Shown: positions 9,111 through 20,060 of the stretch, one piece after another
How the letters are laid out: every line of letters begins with the position of its first letter
Position numbering within the stretch: position 1 is the first letter of the stretch
Source: Saccoglossus kowalevskii
Lineage: Eukaryota > Hemichordata > Enteropneusta > Harrimaniidae
Assembly (NCBI RefSeq): GCF_000003605.2
Contig: NW_003137056.1
Location: 1 to 49,523, forward strand
Direction: 5' to 3'
DNA length: 49,523 nucleotides
Notes under the pieces: generated by a model
What the model was told of the DNA's origin: nothing
Databases searched by the model: none
What the model saw: the letters and a program-made list of their open reading frames with translations, nothing else
Made by a program: the position numbers and the translations under genes

Positions 9111-11340
9111 AAAAAGTTAGCGGTCAGGTTAGTGTTTGTGATGTAAAACAAAAGAGTTAGCGGTCAGGTTAGTGTTTGTGACGTAAAACAAAAGAGTTAG
9201 CGGTCAGGTTAGTGTTTGTGACGTAAAACAAAAGAGTTAGCGGTCAGGTTAGTGTTTGTGACGTAAAACAAAAGAGTTAGCGGTCAGGTTAGTGTTTGTG
9301 ACGTAAAACAAAAGAGTTAGCGGTCAGGTTAGTGTTTGTGACGTAAAACAAAAGAGTTAGCGGTCAGGTTAGTGTTTGTGACGTAAAACAAAAGAGTTAG
9401 CGGTCAGGTTAGTGTTTGCGACGTAAAACAAAAGAGTTAGCGGTCAGGTTAGTGTTTGTGACGTAAAACAAAAGAGTTAGCGGTCAGGTTACTGTTTGTG
9501 ACGTAAAACAAAAGAGCGGTCAGGTTAGTGTTTGTGACGTAAAACAAAAGAGTTAGCGGTCAGGTTAGTGTTTGTGACGTAAAACAAAAGAGTTAGCGGT
9601 CAGGTTAGTGTTTGTGATGTAAAACAAAAGAGTTAGCGGTCAGGTTAGTGTTTGTAATGTAAAACAAAAGAGTTAGCGGTCAGGTTAGTGTTTGTGACGT
9701 AAAACAATAGAGTTAGCGGTCAGGTTAGTGACGTAAAACAAAAGAGTTAGCGGTCAGGTTAGTGTTTGTGACGTAAAACAAAAGAGTTAGCGGTCAGGTT
9801 AGTGTTTGTGATGTAAAACAAAAGAGTTAGCGGTCAGGTTAGTGTTTGTGATGTAAAACAAAAGAGTTAGCGGTCAGGTTAGTGTTTGTGATGTAAAACA
9901 AAAGAGTTAGCGGTCAGGTTAGTGTTTGTGACGTAAAACAAAAGAGTTAGCGGTCAGGTTAGTGTTTGTGACGTAAAACAAAAGAGTTAGCGGTCAGGTT
10001 AGTGTTTGTGACGTAAAACAAAAGAGTTAGCGGTCAGGTTAGTGTTTGTGATGTAAAACAAAAGAGTTAGCGGTCAGGTTAGTGACGTAAAACAAAAGAG
10101 TTAGCGGTCAGGTTAGTGTTTGTGACGTAAAACAAAAGAGTTAGCGGTCAGGTTAGTGACGTAAAACAAAAGAGTTAGCGGTCAGGTTAGTGACGTAAAA
10201 CAAAAGAGTTAGCGGTCAGGTTAGTGTTTGTGACGTAAAACAAAAGAGTTAGCGGTCAGGTTAGTGTTTGTGACGTAAAACAAAAGAGTTAGCGGTCAGG
10301 TTAGTGTTTGTGACGTAAAACAAAAGAGTTAACGGTCAGGTTAGTGTTTGTGACGTAAAACAAAAGAGTTAGCGGTCAGGTTAGTGTTTGTGACGTAAAA
10401 CAAAAGAGCGGTCAGGTTAGTGTTTGTGACGTAAAACAAAAGAGTTAGCGGTCAGGTTAGTGTTTGTGACGTAAAACAAAAGAGTTAGCGGTCAGGTTAG
10501 TGTTTGTGATGTAAAACAAAAGAGTTAGCGGTCAGGTTAGTGTTTGTAATGTAAAACAAAAGAGTTAGCGGTCAGGTTAGTGTTTGTGACGTAAAACAAA
10601 AGAGTTAGCGGTCAGGTTAGTGACGTAAAACAAAAGAGTTAGCAGTCAGGTTAGTGTTTGTGACGTAAAACAAAAAAGTTAGCGGTCAGGTTAGTGACGT
10701 AAAACAAAAGAGTTAGCGGTCAGGTTAGTGTTTGTGACGTAAAACAAAAGAGTTAGCGGTCAGGTTAGTGACGTAAAACAAAAGAGTTAGCGGTCAGGTT
10801 AGTGTTTGTGATGTAAAACAAAAGAGTTAGCGGTCAGGTTAGTGTTTGTGACGTAAAACAAAAGAGTTAGCGGTCAGGTTAGTGTTTGTGACGTAAAACA
10901 AAAGAGTTAGCGGTCAGGTTAGTGTTTGTGACGTAAAACAAAAGAGTTAGCGGTCAGGTTAGTGTTTGTGACGTAAAACAAAAGAGTTAGCGGTCAGGTT
11001 AGTGTTTGTGACGTAAAACAAAAGAGTTAGCGGTCAGGTTAGTGTTTGTGACGTAAAACAAAAGAGTTAGCGGTCAGGTTAGTGTTTGTGACGTAAAACA
11101 AAAGAGTTAGCGGTCAGGTTAGTGTTTGTGACGTAAAACAAAAGAGTTAGCGGTCAGGTTAGTGTTTGTGACGTAAAACAAAAGAGTTAGCGGTCAGGTT
11201 AGTGTTTGTGACGTAAAACAAAAGAGTTAGCGGTCAGGTTAGTGTTTGTGACGTAAAACAAAAGAGTTAGCGGTCAGGTTAGTGTTTGTGACGTAAAATA
11301 AAAGAGTTAGCGGTCAGGTTAGTGTTTGTGACGTAAAAAA
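9111..11340 (+). repeat. Long canonical runs with an 892-bp duplicated N block
   Basis: Dominated by canonical monomers, including about eleven in a row near 10841-11290. The block N-C-C-T-(GTAATG)-C-S occurs at 9509 and 10401, offset 892 bp (GTAATG at 9654/10546). The second copy, with its rare TTAACGG variant at 10331, matches 21879-22350 at 11,548 bp offset (N 10401/21949, GTAATG 10546/22094, AGCAGTC 10641/22189). Confidence 0.87.
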
Positions 11341-11700
11341 AAGAGTTAGCGGTCAGGTTAGTGACGTAAGACAAAGAGTTAGCGGTCACGTTAGTGTTTG
11401 TGACGTAAAACAAAAGAGTTAGCGGTCAGTTTAGTGTTTGTGTCGTAAAACAAAAAGAGTTAGCGGTCAGGTTAGTGTTTGTGACGTAAAACAAAAGAGT
11501 TAGCGGTCAGGTTAGTGTTTGTGACGTAAAACAAAAGAGTTAGCGGTCAGGTTAGTGTTTGTGACGTAAAACAATAAGAGTTAGCGGTCAGGTTAGTGAC
11601 GTAAAACAAAAGAGTTAGCGGTCAGGTTAGTGTTTGTGACGTAAAACAAAAGAGTTAGTGTTTGTGACGTAAAACAAAAGAGTTAGCGGTCAGGTTAGTG
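11341..11700 (+). repeat. Mildly divergent monomers and a 28-bp truncated unit
   Basis: Small gains and losses and a GGTCACG monomer occur near 11335-11460. At about 11651-11670 GAGTTAG runs directly into TGTTTGTGAC. The 12 bases normally between are missing, leaving a 28-bp unit. The deletion ends lie in two copies of GTTAG, which fits slippage or recombination between short direct repeats. Confidence 0.8.
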
Positions 11701-12745
11701 TTTGTGACGTAAAACAAGAGTTAGCGGTCAGGTTAGTGTTTGTGATGTAAAACAAAAGAGTTAGCGGTCAGGTTAGTGTTTGTGACGTAAAACAAAAGAG
11801 TTAGCGGTCAGGTTAGTGTTTGTGATGTAAAACAAAAGAGTTAGCGGTCAGGTTAGTGTTTGTGACGTAAAACAAAAGAGTTAGCGGTCAGGTTAGTGTT
11901 TGTGACGTAAAACAAAAGAGTTAGCGGTCAGGTTAGTGTTTGTGACGTAAAACAAAAGAGTTAGCGGTCAGGTTAGTGACGTAAAACAAAAGAGTTAGCG
12001 GTCAGGTTAGTGTTTGTGATGTAAAACAAAAGAGTTAGCGGTCAGGTTAGTGACGTAAAACAAAAGAGTTAGCGGTCAGGTTAGTGTTTGTGACGTAAAA
12101 CAAAAGAGTTAGCGGTCAGGTTAGTGTTTGTGACGTAAAACAAAAGAGTTAGCGGTCAGGTTAGTGTTTGTGACGTAAAACAAAAGAGTTAGCGGTCAGG
12201 TTAGTGTTTGTGACGTAAAACAAAAGAGTTAGCGGTCAGGTTAGTGTTTGTGACGTAAAACAAAAGAATTAGCGGTCAGGTTTGTGTTTGTGACGTAAAA
12301 CAAAAGAGTTAGCGGTCAGGTTAGTGTTTGTGACGTAAAACAAAAGAGTTAGCGGTCAGGTTAGTGTTTGTGACGTAAAACAAAAGAGCGGTCAGGTTAG
12401 TGTTTGTGACGTAAAACAAAAGAGTTAGCGGTCAGGTTAGTGTTTGTGACGTAAAACAAAAGAGTTAGCGGTCAGGTTAGTGTTTGTGACGTAAAACAAA
12501 AGAGTTAGCGGTCAGGTTAGTGTTTGTGACGTAAAATAAAAGAGTTAGCGGTCAGGTTAGTGTTTGTGACGTAAAACAAAAGAGTTAGCAGTCAGGTTAG
12601 TGACGTAAAACAAAAGAGTTAGCGGTCAGGTTAGTGACGTAAGACAAAAAAGTTAGCGGTCAGGTTAGTGTTTGTGACGTAAAACAAGAGTTAGCGGTCA
12701 GGTTAGTGTTTGTGATGTAAAATAAAAGAGTTAGCGGTCAGGTTA
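11701..12745 (+). repeat. S-T-S-C5-F-C2-N block, copy of 17369-18300
   Basis: Order: R, T, C, T, C (GCAGTC), C, C, S, T, S, five C, F, two C, N, C, C, C, Cu, C, S, Sg. The copy at 17369-18300 has the same order at 5,656 bp offset (first S 11976/17632, N 12381/18037). Related copies from 26374, 31519, 35334 and 38566 differ only in how many C monomers precede F and N. Gain and loss of single canonical monomers is therefore the commonest change. Confidence 0.88.
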
Positions 12746-13900
12746 GTGACGTAAAACAAAAAAGTTAGCGGTCAGGTTAGTGTTTGTGATGTAAAACAAA
12801 AGAGTTAGCGGTCAGGTTAGTGTTTGTGACGTAAAACAAAAGAGTTAGCGGTCAGGTTAGTGTTTGTGACGTAAAACAAGAGTTAGCGGTCAGGTTAGTG
12901 TTTGTGACGTAAAACAAAAGAGTTAGCGGTCAGGTTAGGGTTTGTGACGTAAAACAAAAGAGTTAGCGATCAGGTTAGTGTTTGTGACGTAAAACAAAAG
13001 AGTTAGCGGTCAGGTTAGTGACGTAAAATAAAAGAGTTAGCGGTCAGGTTAGTGTTTGTGACGTAAAACAAGAGTTAGCGGTCAGGTTAGTGTTTGTGAT
13101 GTAAAATAAAAGAGTTAGCGGTCAGGTTAGTGACGTAAAACAAAAAAGTTAGTGGTCAGGTTAGTGTTTGTGATGTAAAACAAAAGAGTTAGCGGTCAGG
13201 TTAGTGTTTGTGACGTAAAACAAAAGAGTTAGCGGTCAGGTTAGTGTTTGTGACGTAAAACAAGAGTTAGCGGTCAGGTTAGTGTTTGTGACGTAAAACA
13301 AAAGAGTTAGCGGTCAGGTTAGGGTTTGTGACGTAAAACAAAAGAGTTAGCGATCAGGTTAGTGTTTGTGACGTAAAACAAAAGATTTAGCGGTCAGGTT
13401 AGTGACGTAAAATAAAAGAGTTAGCGGTCAGGTTAGTGTTTGTGACGTAAAACAAGAGTTAGCGGTCAGGTTAGTGTTTGTGACATAAAACAAAAGAGTT
13501 AGCGGTCAGGTTAGGGTTTGTGACGTAAAACAAAAGAGTTAGCGGTCAGGTTAGTGTTTGTGACGTAAAACAAAAGAGTTAGCGGTCAGGTTAGTGACGT
13601 AAAACAAAAGAGTTAGCGGTCAGGTTAGTGTTTGTGACGTAAAACAAAAGAGTTAGCGGTCAGGTTAGTGTTTGTGATGTAAAACAAAAGAGTTAGCGGT
13701 CAGGTTAGTGTTTGTGATGTAAAATAAAAGAGTTAGCGGTCAGGTTAGTGACGTAAAACAAAAAAGTTAGCGGTCAGGTTAGTGTTTGTGATGTAAAACA
13801 AAAGAGTTAGCGATCAGGTTAGTGTTTGTGACGTAAAACAAAAGAGTTAGCGGTCAGGTTAGTGTTTGTGACGTAAAACAAAAGAGTTAGCGGTCAGGTT
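12746..13900 (+). repeat. 384-bp ten-monomer higher-order repeat
   Basis: Sa-T-C-R-C-GA-C-Su-R-Tu makes ten monomers: six of 40, two of 38 and two of 34 bp, which sum to 384. Successive Sa monomers start at 12746 and 13130, exactly 384 bp apart. The second copy carries GTTAGTGGTC and a rare GATTTAGCGG (13385), then a D monomer (13482). All three rare variants recur near 44629-45050 at 31,499 bp offset. The tail (G-C-S-C-T-Tu-Sa-T-C-C-G) is the 741-type cassette and runs into the divergent patch. Confidence 0.9.
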
Positions 13901-14200
13901 AGGGTTTGTGACTGAAAACCAAAAAGTTAGAGTTCACGCTACTGTTTGTGACGGAAACCAAAAAAATTAGAGTTCACGTTAAGGTTTGTGATTGAGACCA
14001 AAAAATTTAGCGGTCACGTTATTGTTTGTGACGGAGAACAAAAGAATAAGCGCTCACGGTACGGTTTGTGATGTAGATGCACAGACTTAAAGGTCACGGT
14101 CGTGTTTGTGACTGTTACCTCCTTAGTTATAGGTCACGTTCTTGTTAGTGACTGTGACGCACTCTCTAGAGTTCACGTTCGGGTTTGTGACGTAAAACAA
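13901..14200 (+). repeat. Strongly divergent patch with intact 40-bp phase
   Basis: GTTTGTGA or a one-base variant starts at 13904, 13944, 13984, 14024, 14064, 14104 and 14144, then 14183. The spacing is 40 bp except for the last step of 39. All units also carry TCACG instead of TCAGG. Between these anchors the AAAACAAAAGAGTTAGC part is almost lost by 14080-14170. Divergence is by substitution, not indels, and each unit differs from the next, so the patch has escaped homogenisation. Confidence 0.88.
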
Positions 14201-14990
14201 AGAGTTACCGGTCAGGTTAGTGTTTGTGACGTAAAACAAAATTAGTTAGCGGTCAGGTTAGTGTTTGTGACGTAAAACAAAAGAGTTAGCGGTCAGGTTA
14301 GTGTTTGTGACGTAAAACAAAAGAGTTAGCGGTCAGGTTAGTGTTTGTGACGTAAAACAAAAGAGTTAGCGGTCAGGTTAGTGTTTGTGACCTAAAACAA
14401 TAGAGTTAGCGGTCAGGTTAGTGTTTGTGACCTAAAACAAAAGAATTAGCGGTCAGGTTTGTGTTTGTGACGTAAAACAAAAGAGTTAGCGGTCAGGTTA
14501 GTGTTTGTGACGTAAAACAAAAGAGTTAGCGGTCGTGTTAGTGTTTGTGACGTAAAACAAAAGAGCGAGCGGGTGAGTGTTTGTGACGTAAAACAAAAGA
14601 GTTAGCGGGCGGGTGAGAGTGTGTGACGCAAAACAAAAAAGTTAGCGGGCACGTGAGAGTTTGTGACGTAAAACAAAAGATTTAGCGGTCAAGTTAGTGT
14701 TTGTGACAAAAAATAAAAGAGTTAGCGAGAATGTTAGTGATTGAGAAGAACAACAAAAGAGTTAGTAAACATGTGAGTGACGAAAATAAGAGAGTTAGCG
14801 CACGCGTTAGTGACGTAAAACAATATGAGTTAGCGGTCAGGGTTAGTGTTTGTGACGTAAAACAAAAAGAGTTAGCGGTCAGGGTTAGTGTTTGTGAAGT
14901 AAAACAAATAGAGTTAGCGGTCAGGTTAGTGTTTGTGACGTAAAACAAAAAGAGTTAGCGGGTCAGGTTAGTGTTTGTGACGTAAATACA
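14201..14990 (+). repeat. Canonical run then divergent monomers
   Basis: Canonical units with an F monomer (near 14443) run to about 14550. Variant units follow: GAGCGAGCGGGTGAGTG, GCGGGCGGGTGAGAGTG, AACATGTGAGTGACG. From 14826 onward there are several one-base gains (GGTCAGGGTTAG, AACAAAAAGAG). Stop codons were lost by substitution in this stretch, so short open frames of 70-84 codons appear on both strands at 14694-14948. They translate diverged repeat units and have no coding support. Confidence 0.8.
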
Positions 14991-17230
14991 AAAGAGTTAG
15001 CGGTCAGGTTAGTGTTTGTGACGTAAAACAAAAGAGTTAGCGGTCAGGTTAGTGTTTGTGACATAAAACAAAAGAGTTAGCGGTCAGGTTAGTGTTTGTG
15101 ACGTGAAACAAAAGAGTTAGCGGTCAGGTTAGTGTTTGTGACGTAAAACAAAAGAGTTAGCGGTCAGGTTAGTGACGTAAAACAAAAGAGTTAGCGGTCA
15201 GGTTAGTGACGTAAGACAAAAAAGTTAGCGGTCAGGTTAGTGTTTGTGACGTAAAACAAAAGAGTTAGCGGTCAGGTTAGTGTTTGTGATGTAAAATAAA
15301 AGAGTTAGCGGTCAGGTTAGTGACGTAAAACAAAAAAGTTAGCGGTCAGGTTAGTGTTTGTGATGTAAAACAAAAGAGTTAGCGGTCAGGTTAGTGTTTG
15401 TGACGTAAAACAAAAGAGTTAGCGGTCAGGTTAGTGTTTGTGACGTAAAACAAGAGTTAGCGATCAGGTTAGTGTTTGTGACGTAAAACAAAAGAGTTAG
15501 CGGTCAGGTTAGGGTTTGTGACGTAAAACAAAAGAGTTAGCGATCAGGTTAGTTTTTGTGACGTAAAACAAAAGAGTTAGCGGTCAGGTTAGTGTTTGTG
15601 ACGTAAAACAAAAGAGTTAGCGGTCAGGTTAGTGTTTGTGACGTAAAACAAAAGAGTTAGCGGTCAGGTTAGTGTTTGTGATGTAAAATAAAAGAGTTAG
15701 CGGTCAGGTTAGTGACGTAAAACAAAAAAGTTAGCGGTCAGGTTAGTGTTTGTGATGTAAAACAAAAGAGTTAGCGGTCAGGTTAGTGTTTGTGACGTAA
15801 AACAAAAGAGTTAGCGGTCAGGTTAGTGTTTGTGACGTAAAACAAGAGTTAGCGATCAGGTTAGTGTTTGTGACGTAAAACAAAAGAGTTAGCGGTCAGG
15901 TTAGGGTTTGTGACGTAAAACAAAAGAGTTAGCGATCAGGTTAGTTTTTGTGACGTAAAACAAAAGAGTTAGCGGTCATGTTAGTGTTTGTGACGTAAAC
16001 AAAAGAGTTAGCGGTCAGGTTAGTGTTTGTGATGTAAAACAAAAGAGTTAGCGGTCAGGTTAGTGTTTGTGATGTAAACAAAGAGTTAGCGATCAGGTTA
16101 GTGTTTGTGACGTAAACAAAAGAGTTAGCGGTCAGGTTAGTGACGTAAAATAAAAGAGTTAGCGGTCAGGTTAGTGTTGTGACGTAAAACAAAAGAGTTA
16201 GCGGTCAGGTTAGTGTTTGTGACGTAAAACAAAAGAGTTAGCGGTCAGGTTAGTGTTTGTGATGTAAAACAAAAGAGTTAGCGGTCAGGTTAGTGTTTGT
16301 GATGTAAAACAAAAGAGTTAGCGGTCAGGTTAGTGTTTGTGACGTAAAACAAAAGAGTTAGCGGTCAGGTTAGTGTTTGTGACGTAAAACAAAAGAGTTA
16401 GCGGTCAGGTTAGTGTTTGTGACGTAAAACAAAAGAGTTAGCGGTCAGGTTAGTGTTTGTGACGTAAAACAAAAGAGTTAGCGGTCAGGTTAGTGTTTGT
16501 GACGTAAAACAAAAGAGTTAGCGGTCAGGTTAGTGTTTGTGACGTAAAACAAAAGAGTTAGCGGTCAGGTTAGTGTTTGTGACGTAAAACAAAAGAGTTA
16601 GCGGTCAGGTTAGTGTTTGTGACATAAAACAAAAGAGTTAGCGGTCAGGTTAGTGTTTGTGACGTGAAACAAAAGAGTTAGCGGTCAGGTTAGTGTTTGT
16701 GACGTAAAACAAAAGAGTTAGCGGTCAGGTTAGTGACGTAAAACAAAAGAGTTAGCGGTCAGGTTAGTGACGTAAGACAAAAAAGTTAGCGGTCAGGTTA
16801 GTGTTTGTGACGTAAAACAAAAGAGTTAGCGGTCAGGTTAGTGTTTGTGATGTAAAATAAAAGAGTTAGCGGTCAGGTTAGTGACGTAAAACAAAAAAGT
16901 TAGCGGTCAGGTTAGTGTTTGTGATGTAAAACAAAAGAGTTAGCGGTCAGGTTAGTGTTTGTGACGTAAAACAAAAGAGTTAGCGGTCAGGTTAGTGTTT
17001 GTGACGTAAAACAAGAGTTAGCGATCAGGTTAGTGTTTGTGACGTAAAACAAAAGAGTTAGCGGTCAGGTTAGGGTTTGTGACGTAAAACAAAAGAGTTA
17101 GCGATCAGGTTAGTTTTTGTGACGTAAAACAAAAGAGTTAGCGGTCAGGTTAGTGTTTGTGACGTAAAACAAAAGAGTTAGCGGTCAGGTTAGTGTTTGT
17201 GATGTAAAACAAAAGAGTTAGCGGTCAGGT
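14991..17230 (+). repeat. Tandem duplication of a 1,561-bp block
   Basis: Two copies of C-D-E-C-S-Sg-C-Tu-Sa-T-C-R(A)-C-G-A are found. The monomer after the A variant carries GTTAGTTTTTGTG. Markers are offset by exactly 1,561 bp: GACATA 15060/16621, GTAAGAC 15211/16772, AGTTTTTGTG 15551/17112. Inside the first copy a 392-bp sub-duplication repeats the Tu-to-AGTTTTTGTG part (15551/15943). Single-base losses near 15985-16185 (GTAAACAAAAG, GTGTTGTG) are confined to one stretch. A third copy of the marker order lies at 20773-21600. Confidence 0.9.
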
Positions 17231-18300
17231 TAGTGTTTTGTGATGTAAAACAAAAGAGTTAGCGGTCAGGTTAGTGTTTGTGACGTAAAACAAAAGAGTT
17301 AGCGGTTCAGGTTAGGTGTTTGTGACGTAAAAACAAAAGAGTTAGCGGTCAGGTTAGTGTTGTGACGTAAAACAAGAGTTAGCGGTCAGGTTAGTGTTTG
17401 TGATGTAAAACAAGAGTTAGCGGTCAGGTTAGTGTTTGTGACGTAAAACAAAAGAGTTAGCGGTCAGGTTAGTGTTTGTGATGTAAAACAAAAGAGTTAG
17501 CGGTCAGGTTAGTGTTTGTGACGTAAAACAAAAGAGTTAGCAGTCAGGTTAGTGTTTGTGACGTAAAACAAAAGAGTTAGCGGTCAGGTTAGTGTTTGTG
17601 ACGTAAAACAAAAGAGTTAGCGGTCAGGTTAGTGACGTAAAACAAAAGAGTTAGCGGTCAGGTTAGTGTTTGTGATGTAAAACAAAAGAGTTAGCGGTCA
17701 GGTTAGTGACGTAAAACAAAAGAGTTAGCGGTCAGGTTAGTGTTTGTGACGTAAAACAAAAGAGTTAGCGGTCAGGTTAGTGTTTGTGACGTAAAACAAA
17801 AGAGTTAGCGGTCAGGTTAGTGTTTGTGACGTAAAACAAAAGAGTTAGCGGTCAGGTTAGTGTTTGTGACGTAAAACAAAAGAGTTAGCGGTCAGGTTAG
17901 TGTTTGTGACGTAAAACAAAAGAATTAGCGGTCAGGTTTGTGTTTGTGACGTAAAACAAAAGAGTTAGCGGTCAGGTTAGTGTTTGTGACGTAAAACAAA
18001 AGAGTTAGCGGTCAGGTTAGTGTTTGTGACGTAAAACAAAAGAGCGGTCAGGTTAGTGTTTGTGACGTAAAACAAAAGAGTTAGCGGTCAGGTTAGTGTT
18101 TGTGACGTAAAACAAAAGAGTTAGCGGTCAGGTTAGTGTTTGTGACGTAAAACAAAAGAGTTAGCGGTCAGGTTAGTGTTTGTGACGTAAAATAAAAGAG
18201 TTAGCGGTCAGGTTAGTGTTTGTGACGTAAAACAAAAGAGTTAGCGGTCAGGTTAGTGACGTAAAACAAAAGAGTTAGCGGTCAGGTTAGTGACGTAAGA
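17231..18300 (+). repeat. Indel patch then second copy of the 11701 block
   Basis: One-base gains occur at 17234 (GTGTTTTGTG), near 17306 (GGTTCAGGTTAGGTG) and 17328 (GTAAAAACAAAAG). From about 17369 the order repeats 11711-12640 at 5,656 bp offset, with a 2-bp shift at the start because the second monomer here is also R-like (GATGTAAAACAAGAG). The F monomer is near 17923 and N at 18037. Confidence 0.87.
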
Positions 18301-19500
18301 CAAAAGAGTTAGCGGTCAGGTTAGTGTTTGTGATGTAAAACAAAAGAGTTAGCGGTCAGGTTAGTGTTTGTGACGTAAAACAAAAGAGTTAGCGGTCAGG
18401 TTAGTGTTTGTGACGTAAAACAAAAGAGTTAGCGGTCAGGTTAGTGTTTGTGACGTAAAACAAAAGAGTTAGCGGTCAGGTTAGTGTTTGTGACGTAAAA
18501 CAAAAGAGTTAGCGGTCAGGTTAGTGTTTGTGACGTAAAACAAAAGAGTTAGCGGTCAGGTTAGTGTTTGTGACGTAAAACAAAAGAGTTAGCGGTCAGG
18601 TTAGTGTTTGTGACATAAAACAAAAGAGTTAGCGGTCAGGTTAGTGTTTGTGACGTGAAACAAAAGAGTTAGCGGTCAGGTTAGTGTTTGTGACGTAAAA
18701 CAAAAGAGTTAGCGGTCAGGTTAGTGTTTGTGACGTAAAACAAAAGAGTTAGCGGTCAGGTTAGTGTTTGTGACGTAAAACAAAAGAGTTAGCGGTCAGG
18801 TTAGTGTTTGTGATGTAAAACAAAAGAGTTAGCGGTCAGGTTAGTGTTTGTGACGTAAAACAAAAGAGTTAGCGGTCAGGTTAGTGTTTGTGACGTAAAA
18901 CAAGAGTTAGCGGTCAGGTTAGTGTTTGTGACGTAAAACAAAAGAGTTAGCGGTCAGGTTAGGGTTTGTGACGTAAAACAAAAGAGTTAGCGATCAGGTT
19001 AGTGTTTGTGACGTAAAACAAAAGAGTTAGCGGTCAGGTTAGTGACGTAAAATAAAAGAGTTAGCGGTCAGGTTAGTGTTTGTGATGTAAAACAAGAGTT
19101 AGCGGTCAGGTTAGTGTTTGTGACGTAAAACAAAAGAGTTAGCGGTCAGGTTAGTGTTTGTGACGTAAAACAAAAGAGTTAGCGGTCAGGTTAGGGTTTG
19201 TGACGTAAAACAAAAGAGTTAGCGATCAGGTTAGTGTTTGTGACGTAAAACAAAAGAGTTAGCGGTCAGGTTAGTGATGTAAAACAAAAGAGTTAGCGGT
19301 CAGGTTAGTGTTTGTGACGTAAAACAAAAGAGTTAGCGGTCAGGTTAGTGTTTGTGACGTAAAACAAAAGAGTTAGCGGTCAGGTTAGTGTTTGTGACGT
19401 AAAACAAAAGAGTTAGCGGTCAGGTTAGTGTTTGTGACGTAAAACAAAAGAGTTAGCGGTCAGGTTAGTGACGTAAAATAAAAGAGTTAGCGGTCAGGTT
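18301..19500 (+). repeat. Canonical run, D-E pair and a G/A cassette
   Basis: A run of canonical monomers leads to D (near 18611) and E (near 18656). T-C-R-C-G-A-C-Su-R follows at 18781-19090. That part matches 20161-20470 at 1,380 bp offset (R 18901/20281, G 18961/20341, A 18991/20371). Two G monomers and an St (near 19274) close the segment. Confidence 0.87.
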
Positions 19501-20060
19501 AGTGTTTGTGACGTAAAACAAAAGAGTTAGCGGTCAGGTTAGTGTTTGTGACGTAAAACAAAAGAGTTAGCGGTCAGGTTAGTGTTTGTGATGTAAAACA
19601 AAAGAGTTAGCGGTCAGGTTAGTGTTTGTGATGTAAAACAAAAGAGTTAGCGGTCAGGTTAGTGTTTGTGACGTAAAACAAAAGAGTTAGCGGTCAGGTT
19701 AGTGTTTGTGATGTAAAACAAAAGAGTTAGCGGTCAGGTTAGTGTTTGTGATGTAAAACAAAAGAGTTAGCGGTCAGGTTAGTGTTTGTGACGTAAAACA
19801 AAAGAGTTAGCGGTCAGGTTAGTGTTTGTGATGTAAAACAAAAGAGTTAGCGGTCAGGTTAGTGTTTGTGATGTAAAACAAAAGAGTTAGCGGTCAGGTT
19901 AGTGTTTGTGACGTAAAACAAAAGAGTTAGCGGTCAGGTTAGTGTTTGTGACGTAAAACAAAAGTGTTAGCGGTCAGGTTAGTGTTTGTGACGTAAAACA
20001 AAAGAGTTAGCGGTCAGTTAGTGTTTGTGACATAAAACAAAAGAGTTAGCGGTCGACAGG
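19501..20060 (+). repeat. 120-bp trimer T-T-C, three copies
   Basis: GATGT occurs in two monomers out of every three: near 19590 and 19630, 19710 and 19750, 19830 and 19870, with GACGT monomers between. This is a 120-bp trimer in three tandem copies, a young local expansion. A small duplication (GGTCGACAGG) lies near 20052. Confidence 0.87.

Noticed and set aside
14694-14948. Open frames of 84 codons (reverse strand) and 70 codons (14731-14943, forward strand)
   Set aside because: Both are translations of diverged satellite units where stop codons happened to mutate. The proteins are periodic with the repeat, overlap on opposite strands, and have no domain or start context.
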